This document shows, piece by piece, positions 53,801 through 64,000 of a stretch of DNA of 64,000 nt; position 1 is the stretch's first letter; each line of letters starts with the position of its first letter. The notes below the pieces were generated by a model that did not search any database, was not told where the DNA came from, and worked only from the letters and a program-made list of their open reading frames with translations. The DNA is from Protonemura montana (Eukaryota > Arthropoda > Insecta > Plecoptera > Nemouridae), in NCBI GenBank assembly GCA_947568835.1, contig OX387611.1, forward strand, positions 11,508,350 through 11,572,349. Reading direction: 5' to 3'. The position numbers were made by a program, and so were the translations under genes.

Positions 53801-56231
53801 ACGCGAGGACGCTTCCGTTGCGCATGTAGGCTGCCCAGTAGCCGAGGCAGTGGGCCGAGAAGCCAAGACTCTCCCATTGAACGGTGGAGGCCTGAGATGC
53901 AAACGAAGAATTAATACTTTGCGCATTGCAAGCATTTGAAATTTAAATCAGATATCATAGCATAAAAGGCATTCAACATCGATTTAAATTGAAAATGGAG
54001 ATTAAATGGATGTGATGCAGTACAGGGTCACTGGAATCAGAGTGACTGTGAGTATTTACAGCCTTATGGTTCTACTCCTTGGAGATCTGTCATTCTCATC
54101 AAATACACTGAAATCCTATCAAATATTATGTGTCAAATTAGCTCGTGGGTTAGAGCAACATCCACAACAGGTGGAGATCAGGGCATCAATTTTTGAGAGC
54201 TTATTAGTGTTCATAATAATAAAAAAAATGGTAAGGTCATCGTACAGGGGTGGAAAGAGGTTAGGGTTGTATTAAGAGTTTTCTTTAGATGTTTGTTCTG
54301 TTTAACAACGCACTGTTTTGACAACGAGCCCTGTGGCACTGGTTTGATGGCGTCGGTGAATGAGCAGATGATGAATCTTAACGCGGCTAGAAGGGCTGAA
54401 AGGGAAACCCAGAAACCCTGTTAATACAGGTAGTCCATTGTAATATGTAAAAGTCTTAGAGCTGCAATAATAATATGGATAATTCTACATAAAATAATAT
54501 TATTGGTGGCGATAAGATGTATTATTAATGCTCACGGATAATACATATTAAATGAATATCGATTGTATAAAATTTTGAATATGTTTCAGCAATATATCTT
54601 AAACAGCTAAAAATTTCAAGGCTAAAACTAAAAACAAGCTATTTCCTGATTTATAATTTAAAAAAGTGAAATTGATTTGAATTTGTATTTATATCTGTGT
54701 CAGTGAGAACAAAAATAAGACTTAACTAGTTACCAAATGAGCTCGTTATAGTTAATATTTAATGCATTTCTGATGACCAAATTAGCAGGTAAGTTTTTGC
54801 TCTGGCTAACTGTCACTTTCCTTGGTGTTACGTTTATGATCAGGTGATTACTCAAGGTGACTGGCAGCATTATGCACAGTGTGATAATGAAAGTGTGTGA
54901 CCTAGTGGGTGAAAGTCAAGTACACCTGCTGTAGAAGAAACATTGCATCAGGTGAAATCGAGAGAAGTAGACAGAATGCTAGACAATAACACAGTGAAAG
55001 TTTAATGTCGATCATTTGTTAGGCTTATCGAAAGGGGTAGCTTTATAAGGGAATTAACATTGAAATATTTTCTTTGTCATTTTTAGTATGTCTAGGCAAA
55101 AAGTCAAAAATCCATTTCTGGTAAATTTTTATGACAGAAGCTGATTTAATTTTTTTATGGATTTTTTTTTTTTTTTTTTCTCTTTAAATGTGTAATAGCC
55201 AGGTGCTTTTTGCTAAAATTTTGCACTGATGTTCATGCAACTTTTTGTGGCTCATCATGTCAAAATAGTGTAAAAAATAAGAAGTTTATGAGCTAGAGCC
55301 CAAAAAGACTCCAAACAGGTAATTTCTAAGAATTAAATTTATTATGGAGAAAAATATATCCTAACATCTGAGAAATTGTCTCATATTGACCCGTAATGTT
55401 TGCTCAGATTACAGCAGTGCACGTGAATGTGCAGCAACTGAATTTCAGTCTACTCCCAAATCAACCGCTTTTATAAAGTACGTTTGAAATAAAATCATAT
55501 CGGTCTAAACTTAAAAGAGCAGACTGCAGAGCGACTCTATAACAATGCTTTCGAGAACTCATTTATTTGACGGCAAACAACTGAGCTTTGCCTCGCAAAC
55601 CCGACAACGCTAGCAAGCCATCTAGAATGAGTTATCTTGAGGGATGAAAGCAACACTGCGTCGAGTCAGGTATAGGATGGGTGACCATCATACACATGAC
55701 CAGTTCTGTTTGGGAGAGAGGTTGGAGAGATGAAAGTTAGTACAGCAACTTCACTCGCCTTGCTTATCAACCTCTCGACAGCATGGATTTGTGGAGGAAT
55801 CCTGTTGTTCGTGTTGTATCGTCCTTCAGAAGGGACGTTAAGCCGGTGATCCCCTTCGTGCCCTTCGACAGGAGTAGGCTACGTGCCGGCACCGGGTTTC
55901 CTCTCGTTCTAGGCTAGGTTACACATTCACCGACACCATAAGATCGAAGCCACAGTTTCTGTCGTCAAATCAGTGCGTCGTTAAACACAGCAAATCAATG
56001 GAATATCCCACTATGCCTGAATGTTGGTCGGGCTGTGACCCTCCTCTGTGGAAACGTTCCGAGACAGCAGCGGTCTCGAGAGCTGCCGAGGGTCGGTCTG
56101 GAGCAACGCGACCGTGTCACCGGGCTTTGGTTCTGCGTGCCACCACGACAGGATCAGCTGTCGCGGTGGCGACGTCGTAACTAGCGGTGAGACTGTCAAC
56201 GCAACGCCGAGGTCCCAGCATGACGCCAACT
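50839..56231 (-). CDS. PI-PLC X-domain-containing protein, 5' end not found
   Basis: Exons on minus: 56231-56017, 53891-53634, 53273-53069, 52435-52168, 51088-50839. They join in phase to about 397 residues and a stop. The first exon encodes an N-terminal extension (ALTVSPLVTTSP...LILSWWHA). The second has CLGYWAAYM, C-x-RTQPTWMWDL and the first catalytic histidine in LPGTHDSAAY. The third has RYLDLRVGYY and WWANHG (second catalytic His) then VVVLDLQEFNP. The fourth has LIVTYDD and WGNVQSLEALYNHL; the fifth has VNVLAVDFF and EEAIKWN. This is the PLCXD family, related to bacterial PI-PLC, which cleaves phosphatidylinositol head groups. The catalytic His/Arg set is present. Intron 1 starts GC. 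The start codon and any signal peptide lie further upstream, possibly beyond the hAT insertion. Confidence 0.9.
51100..52160. other. PI-PLC last intron
   Basis: AT-rich intron, no repeat or gene recognised. Confidence 0.5.
52606..53050 (+). repeat. 29 bp minisatellite, ~15 copies, intron of the PI-PLC gene
   Basis: The unit CCACCCTATTCACAATATCC AGCCTCTTG repeats every 29 bp, with CCACC/GCACC/GCATC variants. It ends about 20 bp from the PI-PLC donor at 53068. Confidence 0.93.
53915..54228 (+). mobile_element. tRNA-derived SINE, plus strand, degraded
   Basis: The family blocks GCGCATTGCAAGCATTTG, AGAGTGACTGTGAGTATTTAC and a diverged tRNA part (A box TAGCTCGTGGGTTAGAGC near 54139) are present. 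The B box is deleted. It lies in the PI-PLC intron. Confidence 0.72.
54296..54420 (-). repeat. 3' fragment of the 5S-headed SINE
   Basis: The minus-strand tail motifs are visible on plus as GTTTAACAACGCACTGTTTTG and TGGCGTCGGTGAATGAG. The body is lost after about 54415. Confidence 0.65.
54430..55630. other. PI-PLC intron, unassigned
   Basis: AT-rich intron with T-runs and no recognised gene or repeat. Confidence 0.5.
55639..55995 (+). mobile_element. 5S-headed SINE, near full body, truncated head
   Basis: It starts inside the control region (GCAACACTGCGTCGAGTCAG) and continues through the linker, body (GACAGCATGGATTTGTGGAGG) and tail (GTGCGTCGTTAAACACAGC). It ends about 20 bp from the GC donor of the PI-PLC exon on the other strand. 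Confidence 0.8.
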
Positions 56232-57115
56232 CTGCAAAATGAGTTTTTTTTTATCTAGTTTTTATCTTATTGCTAAGTGTTTTTACGAGATATGCCAAAA
56301 CAGCAACACTAACACTAATTTTGATTAGTTGATTCGGTGTATGGACGAAGAAATAGATTTTAAAAAAATACCTACGTTCATTGGGTAGGGGCAAGAAGGA
56401 ACACAACTTACCAAATCTGAATAAGCTAAAATAGTTTATGAAATCATTATGGTTATGAAAGGCGAAGTGGTTCAGAGCCGCGATCTGATGGTGGTGCAGT
56501 TAACGATTGTGCTCTGATTCAATAGACTTTTCTACCAACTTCTTCAGGGCTGTACCATTGACCCAGATCCTTTTTAGGACCAAAAGTCTATCGCAGATCA
56601 GAACCGTCAACTATTACACCATTATGGTTATGTTGTCACCTAGACTAGCGAAATAGTCTTCTCTCAAAACATCGTACATCTCTGCATATAACTCCACCGC
56701 TTCTTTCGTTGTGAACTTTTGTTCCTATTTCCTATTTCATTTACCAGCCTCTTGGCTCTCTTTCGTTTGTATTAAAAAAAAGTAAGCTCCTAAACTTAAG
56801 AAGATAATGAAACATTCACTCAAGTAAGTGGATATACCTTTGCTTAATAATTCGGGGTAAATCCCTATGGATAGACAAAATGGATAAGTTGCAAAATGTT
56901 GAGCACATATGATCAGTGATGTATTGGTCAATGCACGCGGGTGTACGCAGTCCACCCACTATTAATTTTATTTTTGGCCGTACCCCCACTTTAACCTTTG
57001 AGGGAACGCAGGTGAACGCACGGGAAAGCAGTATTAAATTATGATTATTCGAAATATCCTGCACTTCTTTATTTTCAAGGCGAAAATATCCCAGTTAAGG
57101 GTTTTATTTCTAACT

Positions 57116-60100
57116 AGCAGAACCCGATGCCTAACGGCACCTTAAGATTTTGAGGGATTGTGCATTTTGGTTTTAATGTAAAGCCTCTAATGGGACCACA
57201 ACCAAAAGTACCCCCATTTATTTTATTTGAAATTTGCCGCTTATTTCACTTGGGGTCACTGCATTGTGGAAACTCTGTGAATTCCAAAGTGACCACGATG
57301 ACAATTTCGAAAACAAACGACGTTGGCTGTCAAAAGATTTCCGTGAAATATTTCTTAGAGAGTGAAACTTGTGAAATACCTTTTACATCTCCACCAGATA
57401 TGGCTAAAAACCTGTTAAATGAACTGATAAGCACTTAAAATTGACAAAATGTAAGTTTTTTCGGTAATTAAGTTGTTTGACATTGTTTGAGAACTGTCAA
57501 AACCTTCCCTTGCCAGCCAGTTTTAAATAAAATTCATAACGAAAATCCCATCAAATCACCGTATAAATGTCGCGTTGGGTCGAGCTCTGAAGTCATGTAA
57601 GATTTAAAATTATTCCCAGCAATGTTTGACTGGTTTCTAAAAAGTATTTGATGTTCTAATCCTTTTTGACGTTTGAATATCCTGAATGCACTGCCGCAAA
57701 GATAAGTTTAAGAATTCGTTCACCCTGCAGTGGTCAAAAAACCAAACAAATGAATGCATCTGTCAAACTTTTTGCAAAATTATTTCTATTTCACTTAAAA
57801 CGAACGTAAATAACAGCGTTTGTGCTCAATTTCTTCAATAACTTTCATAGGCATGCATGAAGAGTATTACCAAACTGCTGCAGGTCATTTAAAGGCAAGT
57901 TTTGAATGAAATAAAAATCGAACTGTGAGACATGGCTCCAATTTTCCTAGGCAGGAAATTTCAAACACAATTATCAATATTTCACCAAAAAAACGCTTTC
58001 AAATCACCCTCAAAGTGTCACAATAGGATAGAGATTTTAATTTTGAACAATTATAACCCAATTGCACACGTTTTTAACCAAATTTCGCAATTTAAATCAA
58101 CATGTACAGAAAAATGTTACCCCAGCTGGTAGCCAGCCAGAGACAAACTAAAAAGTTGAACATCGCAGATTTAAGCAGAACCCGATGCCTAACGGCACCT
58201 TAAGATTTTGAGGGATTGTGCATTTTGGTTTTAATGTAAAGCCTCTAATGGGACCACAACCAAAAGTACCCCCATTTATTTTATTTGAAATTTGCCGCTT
58301 ATTTCACTTGGGGTCACTGCATTGTGGAAACTCTGTGAATTCCAAAGTGACCACGATGACAATTTCGAAAACAAACGACGTTGGCTGTCAAAAGATTTCC
58401 GTGAAATATTTCCTAGAGAGTGAAACTTGTGAAATACCTTTTACATCTCCACCAGATATGGCTAAAAACCTGTTAAATGAACTGATAAGCACTTAAAATT
58501 GACAAAATGTAAGTTTTTTCGGTAATTAAGTTGTTTGACATTGTTTGAGAACTGTCAAAACCTTCCCTTGCCAGCCAGTTTTAAATAAAATTCATAACGA
58601 AAATCCCATCAAATCACCGTATAAATGTCGCGTTGGGTCGTGCTCTGAAGTCATGTAAGATTTAAAATTATTCCCAGCAATGTTTGACTGGTTTCTAAAA
58701 AATATTTGATGTTCTAATCCTTTTTGACGTTTAAATATCCTGAATTCACTGCCGCAAAGATAAGTTCAAGAATTCGTTCACCCTGCAGTGGTAAAAAAAC
58801 CAAACAAATGAATGCATCTGTCAAACTTTTTGCAAAATTATTTCTATTTCACGTAAAACGAACGTAAATAACAGCGTTTGGGCTAAATTTCTTCAATAAC
58901 TTTCATAGGCATGCATGAAGAGTAATACCGAGCTGCTGCGGGTGAGTAAAAGGCAAGTTTTGAATCAAATAAAAATCGAACTGTGAGACATGGCTCCAAT
59001 TTTCCTAGGCAGGAAATTTCAAACATAATTATCAATATTTCACCAAAAAAACGCTTTCAAATCACCCTCAAAGTGTCAAAATAGTGTGAAGATTTTAATT
59101 TTGAACAATTATAACCCAATTCCACACGTTTTTTACCAAATTTCGCAATTTAAATCAACATGTACAGAAAAATGTTACCCCAGCTGGTCGCCAGCCAGAG
59201 ACAAACTAAAAAGTTGAACATCGCAATTTAAAGCTTTTATATAAGGTTAACTAGCAGAACCCGATGCCTAACGGCACCTTAAGATTTTGAGGGATTGTGC
59301 ATTTTGGTTTTAATGTAAAGCCTCTAATGGGACCACAACCAAAAGTACCCCCATTTATTTTATTTGAAATTTGCCGCTTATTTCACTTGGGGTCACTGCA
59401 TTGTGGAAACTCTGTGAATTCCAAAGTGACCACGATGACAATTTCGAAAACAAACGACGTTGGCTGTCAAAAGATTTCCGTGAAATATTTCTTAGAGAGT
59501 GAATCTTGTGAAATACCTTTTACATCTCCACCAGATCTGACTAAAAACCTGTTAAATGAACGGATAGGCACCTAACATGGACAAAATGTAAGTTTCTTTG
59601 GTAATTAAGTTGTTTGACATTGTTTGAGAACTGTCAAAACCTTTCCTTGCCAGCCAGTTTTAAATAAAATTCATTATGAAAATCCCATCAAATCAGCGTA
59701 GAAATGTCGCGTTGGGTTGTGCTCTGAAGTCATGTAATATTCAAAATTATATCCAGCAATGTTTGACCGATTTCTTAAAGTATTTGACGTTCTAATCCCG
59801 TTTGACGTTTAAATATCCTGAATGCACTGCCGCAAAGATAAGTTTAAGAATTCGTTCACCCTGCAGTGGTCAAAAAACCAAACAAATGAATGCATCTGTC
59901 AAACTTTTTGCAAAATTATTTCTATTTCACTTAAAACGAACGTAAATAACAGCGTTTGTGCTCAATTTCTTCAATAACTTTCATAGGCATGCATGAAGAG
60001 TATTACCAAACTGCTGCAGGTCATTTAAAGGCAAGTTTTGAATGAAATAAAAATCGAACTGTGAGACATGGCTCCAATTTTCCTAGGCAGGAAATTTCAA

Positions 60101-62460
60101 ACACAATTATCAATATTTCACCAAAAAAACGCTTTCAAATCACCCTCAAAGTGTCACAATAGGATAGAGATTTTAATTTTGAACAATTATAACCCAATTG
60201 CACACGTTTTTAACCAAATTTCGCAATTTAAATCAACATGTACAGAAAAATGTTACCCCAGCTGGTAGCCAGCCAGAGACAAACTAAAAAGTTGAACATC
60301 GCAGATTTAAGCAGAACCCGATGCCTAACGGCACCTTAAGATTTTGAGGGATTGTGCATTTTGGTTTTAATGTAAAGCCTCTAATGGGACCACAACCAAA
60401 AGTACCCCCATTTATTTTATTTGAAATTTGCCGCTTATTTCACTTGGGGTCACTGCATTGTGGAAACTCTGTGAATTCCAAAGTGACCACGATGACAATT
60501 TCGAAAACAAACGACGTTGGCTGTCAAAAGATTTCCGTGAAATATTTCCTAGAGAGTGAAACTTGTGAAATACCTTTTACATCTCCACCAGATATGGCTA
60601 AAAACCTGTTAAATGAACTGATAAGCACTTAAAATTGACAAAATGTAAGTTTTTTCGGTAATTAAGTTGTTTGACATTGTTTGAGAACTGTCAAAACCTT
60701 CCCTTGCCAGCCAGTTTTAAATAAAATTCATAACGAAAATCCCATCAAATCACCGTATAAATGTCGCGTTGGGTCGTGCTCTGAAGTCATGTAAGATTTA
60801 AAATTATTCCCAGCAATGTTTGACTGGTTTCTAAAAAATATTTGATGTTCTAATCCTTTTTGACGTTTAAATATCCTGAATTCACTGCCGCAAAGATAAG
60901 TTCAAGAATTCGTTCACCCTGCAGTGGTAAAAAAACCAAACAAATGAATGCATCTGTCAAACTTTTTGCAAAATTATTTCTATTTCACGTAAAACGAACG
61001 TAAATAACAGCGTTTGGGCTAAATTTCTTCAATAACTTTCATAGGCATGCATGAAGAGTAATACCGAGCTGCTGCGGGTGAGTAAAAGGCAAGTTTTGAA
61101 TCAAATAAAAATCGAACTGTGAGACATGGCTCCAATTTTCCTAGGCAGGAAATTTCAAACATAATTATCAATATTTCACCAAAAAAACGCTTTCAAATCA
61201 CCCTCAAAGTGTCAAAATAGTGTGAAGATTTTAATTTTGAACAATTATAACCCAATTCCACACGTTTTTTACCAAATTTCGCAATTTAAATCAACATGTA
61301 CAGAAAAATGTTACCCCAGCTGGTCGCCAGCCAGAGACAAACTAAAAAGTTGAACATCGCAATTTAAAGCTTTTATATAAGGTTAACTAGCAGAACCCGA
61401 TGCCTAACGGCACCTTAAGATTTTGAGGGATTGTGCATTTTGGTTTTAATGTAAAGCCTCTAATGGGACCACAACCAAAAGTACCCCCATTTATTTTATT
61501 TGAAATTTGCCGCTTATTTCACTTGGGGTCACTGCATTGTGGAAACTCTGTGAATTCCAAAGTGACCACGATGACAATTTCGAAAACAAACGACGTTGGC
61601 TGTCAAAAGATTTCCGTGAAATATTTCTTAGAGAGTGAATCTTGTGAAATACCTTTTACATCTCCACCAGATCTGACTAAAAACCTGTTAAATGAACGGA
61701 TAGGCACCTAACATGGACAAAATGTAAGTTTCTTTGGTAATTAAGTTGTTTGACATTGTTTGAGAACTGTCAAAACCTTTCCTTGCCAGCCAGTTTTAAA
61801 TAAAATTCATTATGAAAATCCCATCAAATCAGCGTAGAAATGTCGCGTTGGGTTGTGCTCTGAAGTCATGTAATATTCAAAATTATATCCAGCAATGTTT
61901 GACCGATTTCTTAAAGTATTTGACGTTCTAATCCCGTTTGACGTTTAAATATCCTGAATGCACTGCCGCAAAGATAAGTTTAAGAATTCGTTCACCCTGC
62001 AGTGGTCAAAAAACCAAACAAATGAATGCATCTGTCAAACTTTTTGCAAAATTATTTCTATTTCACTTAAAACGAACGTAAATAACAGCGTTTGTGCTCA
62101 ATTTCTTCAATAACTTTCATAGGCATGCATGAAGAGTATTACCAAACTGCTGCAGGTCATTTAAAGGCAAGTTTTGAATGAAATAAAAATCGAACTGTGA
62201 GACATGGCTCCAATTTTCCTAGGCAGGAAATTTCAAACACAATTATCAATATTTCACCAAAAAAACGCTTTCAAATCACCCTCAAAGTGTCACAATAGGA
62301 TAGAGATTTTAATTTTGAACAATTATAACCCAATTGCACACGTTTTTAACCAAATTTCGCAATTTAAATCAACATGTACAGAAAAATGTTACCCCAGCTG
62401 GTCGGTCGCCAGATACAAACTAAAAAGTTGAACATCGCAGATTTAAGGCTTTTATATAAG
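57116..62460 (+). repeat. Five tandem ~1.06-1.08 kb units with a 2136 bp higher-order period
   Basis: Units start at 57116, 58174, 59253, 60310 and 61389 with the motif AGCAGAACCCGATGCCTAAC. Spacings alternate 1058, 1079, 1057, 1079. Two sub-types alternate: the 1079 bp type ends in GCTTTTATATAAGGTTAACT, which the shorter type lacks. By eye the pair at 58174-60309 is repeated as 60310-62445 with no difference noticed, so the last duplication copied a dimer. The final unit diverges near 62400. Confidence 0.92.
57190..57438 (+). CDS. Small ORF repeated in each tandem unit, function unknown
   Basis: An 82-residue ORF from ATG 57190 to a stop at 57438, starting MGPQPKVPPFILFEICRLF and containing several Cys. 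Equivalent ORFs are at 58248-58496, 59327-59575, 60384-60632 and 61463-61711. Units 1, 2 and 4 encode identical protein (a C/T change near 57353 and 58411 is synonymous); units 3 and 5 differ by a few residues near the end. No domain is recognised. Preservation may reflect recent duplication rather than selection. It lies inside the hAT element. Confidence 0.35.
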   Translation: MGPQPKVPPFILFEICRLFHLGSLHCGNSVNSKVTTMTISKTNDVGCQKISVKYFLESETCEIPFTSPPDMAKNLLNELIST

Positions 62461-62760
62461 GTTAATAAACCACTTACATAAAAATAAACCTAGCAAGAAT
62501 GCCACTGTTTGCGAACGTACTTAGAGTGGGTAGACTGGAATTATGTCGGCGTCGCGACTTGCAACAAAGGGGTTAGTTAGAACCATATTACTGTTATCAC
62601 TTAGGGAAGTCGGTAGCCGCTTTCGCGCCGTCGCACGGCGGTGCAAGCTCTCAGAAGCAAGCCCGCTTCAAATAATAAGAATTCGCAGGAAAGACAAAAA
62701 TACAAACAGTAACCAAAATGCCACATACGAGCCACACTGGACGAGTTAGTTCAATTCAAG

Positions 62761-62919
62761 ATGCAGAAGAGGAAGCAAGTGGATTTGCATTCCCTTTGGG
62801 GCCTTGCTCCTCCTAAAAAACCAAAATTTGGTTTGGGAGAAGTTGAAGACACCACCAACGTCGCATCACGCAGCAGCAAGGAGCTTAATGAAAAAGAGTC
62901 ATTGTGGAAACTGATATAA
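62761..62919 (+). pseudogene. Possible hAT transposase N-terminal fragment
   Basis: A 52-codon ORF beginning MQKRKQVDLHSLWGLAPPKK and ending at a stop at 62917-62919. Many hAT transposases start with a short Lys/Arg-rich segment of the form KRKQ-x-x-L-x-S-x-F...PPKKP just before their zinc finger, and the surrounding element has hAT ends. The zinc finger and catalytic core are absent. The match is short and could be chance. Confidence 0.4.
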
Positions 62920-63384
62920 TCTCCTCAACGCGAAAGTACGCGCGTATCTATGGGTAGTTTCAACAAAAATTAAAACCAGTATCCGATTAAAATGATTGAC
63001 TTTCTTTTACCAAATTCCCGAATCCCCACCAAATTTAAAGACTGCAAGTTGCAACAATGTGGGAAGGTGTAGACATGAGAGGGCGGCATTAATTTAATTT
63101 TCTCAAAATCATTACGTAATTAAAAATGCAGTTCTGACCATGTCATTCCAAGCCCAATTTCATCGTAAACTCGTAGATTGACTCCAAAAGAAACCTTAGA
63201 ATAAAAATTCACTTGGAGCTGCGCCCGAAGCCCCCTATTTTCCACTCTTTCGGTGCATTCGCCTTGGGTCTCCTCCTCCCCCTCCCCCCCCCCCACCCAC
63301 CCACCCCGCCCGCCGACACAAAAAAAATGGGTCATTTTTGCGTACCCCCACTAAAAATTTTACGAATACATCACTGCATATGAT

Positions 63385-64000
63385 TGTGAGGAGAATTTGC
63401 CAACAATGCCCTCGAGGTGTATCACTGCAAGGTTTTACCACGAGATCTCCGAAATAAAAGTGAACTAGACCAACACATTAAGTCGTTATGTTTGTTAGAT
63501 TTTAGTCGTTTTTGATACAGAAGTAATTTGATGGAATATGTCACTGCTTAGCTGAGAATCTTCTTTTTTATTATTAAAGTCACATAGTCGAAATATGACA
63601 TAGGTATTTCTGTTTTCTAGAGTTATTTTGCCTCTCATGTTTTTTTTCGAGTTCAAATCTCTGTTTTTTCCTCGTTGTTTACTTCATTGTTAAAGCAATT
63701 TGTTTTCTTTTAATTCAAATGTAACAAATTACCGACCGTTCATGCGTATACCTACATTTATGCCTTGTAATGCAATCAAAACTCAAGGCCTTGATCTTTA
63801 TTGCATATCATCATTCAGCTTGTATACTTTTTTCAAAGCAATTCCCCTACATAAACAGATTTTATTGAATGATAATATCAGGCGATAGCGAACTTTTTGA
63901 AACAATTAACATACCGTGCAGATTTCCAAGGAATCTGTTTTAAACAAAAAAAGATTTCAAAAGATGGCAAAATAAATATAATAAATGCAAATCTATTAAT
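63385..64000. other. Right-hand end, nothing recognised
   Basis: AT-rich sequence outside the hAT element with no supported gene, repeat or RNA. The missing 5' exon of the PI-PLC gene was looked for on minus and not found. Confidence 0.5.

Larger units (their letters stand above)
56914..63376. mobile_element. hAT-type DNA transposon, 6.46 kb, with 8 bp target duplication
   Basis: The left end starts CAGTGATGTATTGGT at 56914. The right end, read on minus from 63376, starts CAGTGATGTATTCGT. Both are followed by a GTACGC motif. CATATGAT flanks each side exactly (56906-56913 and 63377-63384). CAG-TG termini with 8 bp duplications are typical of hAT elements. The interior holds a tandem array of five ~1.07 kb units and, near the right end, a hAT-like N-terminal ORF. 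No catalytic domain is visible, so the copy is non-autonomous. It probably lies in the 5' intron of the PI-PLC gene. Confidence 0.85.

Overview
The window is animal nuclear DNA, most likely from an arthropod (probably a hexapod). Genes are split by many GT-AG introns plus two GC-AG introns. The sequence is AT-rich and saturated with retroelements, fold-back elements, SINEs and minisatellites. The host genes are a signal-peptide C-type lectin of the insect lipopolysaccharide-binding style, a P protein (OCA2 family) transporter, and a PI-PLC X-domain protein with an N-terminal extension. No bacterial, organellar or viral gene order is present. The species cannot be named from the sequence alone.

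Layout. 1-2530: decayed non-LTR retrotransposon (endonuclease end, RT, poly-A). 2694-5051: a tRNA-like SINE, a 5S-like SINE dimer, then a 1268 bp TTAA-flanked inverted-repeat transposon carrying two convergent ORFs, one THAP zinc finger and one Cys-rich P2X7-ballast-like. 5485-7752: dispersed repeats, a fold-back MITE with 7 bp target duplication, and two orphan exons of an unrecognised gene. 8347-14858: five-exon secreted C-type lectin (229 aa), plus strand. 14859-18403: intergenic, with a LINE remnant and a 154 bp tandem repeat. 18404-45579: a P-protein gene of 18 exons, assembled here into one uninterrupted 752-codon frame, plus strand. Its introns hold at least eight minisatellite arrays, several SINEs, a Harbinger transposase exon and an antisense, intronless LRR transmembrane gene (33281-34282). 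45580-50838: mostly non-coding. 50839-56231: minus-strand PI-PLC X-domain gene, five exons found, 5' end not found. 56914-63376: a 6.46 kb hAT element with matching 8 bp target duplications. It contains five tandem ~1.07 kb units, each with a start-to-stop ORF, and a hAT-like N-terminal ORF. 63385-64000: nothing recognised.

Three themes recur. First, a composite SINE headed by a 5S rRNA-derived segment with its internal Pol III control region is present in more than a dozen copies. One copy has a perfect 14 bp target-site duplication, and several have had their 5S-containing part amplified into 91 bp tandem arrays. Second, minisatellites are repeatedly born from transposon pieces: 47 bp units from a MITE terminus, 68 bp units from the SINE body, and 43 bp units that always sit between the same two flanks. 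Third, the P protein keeps the family fold and the GDPPN and GGNGTLI motifs but has lost the Asn of both Asp-Asn motifs, so it may be a functionally diverged paralogue.

All calls come from reading the sequence and from remembered family features. No database search was possible.
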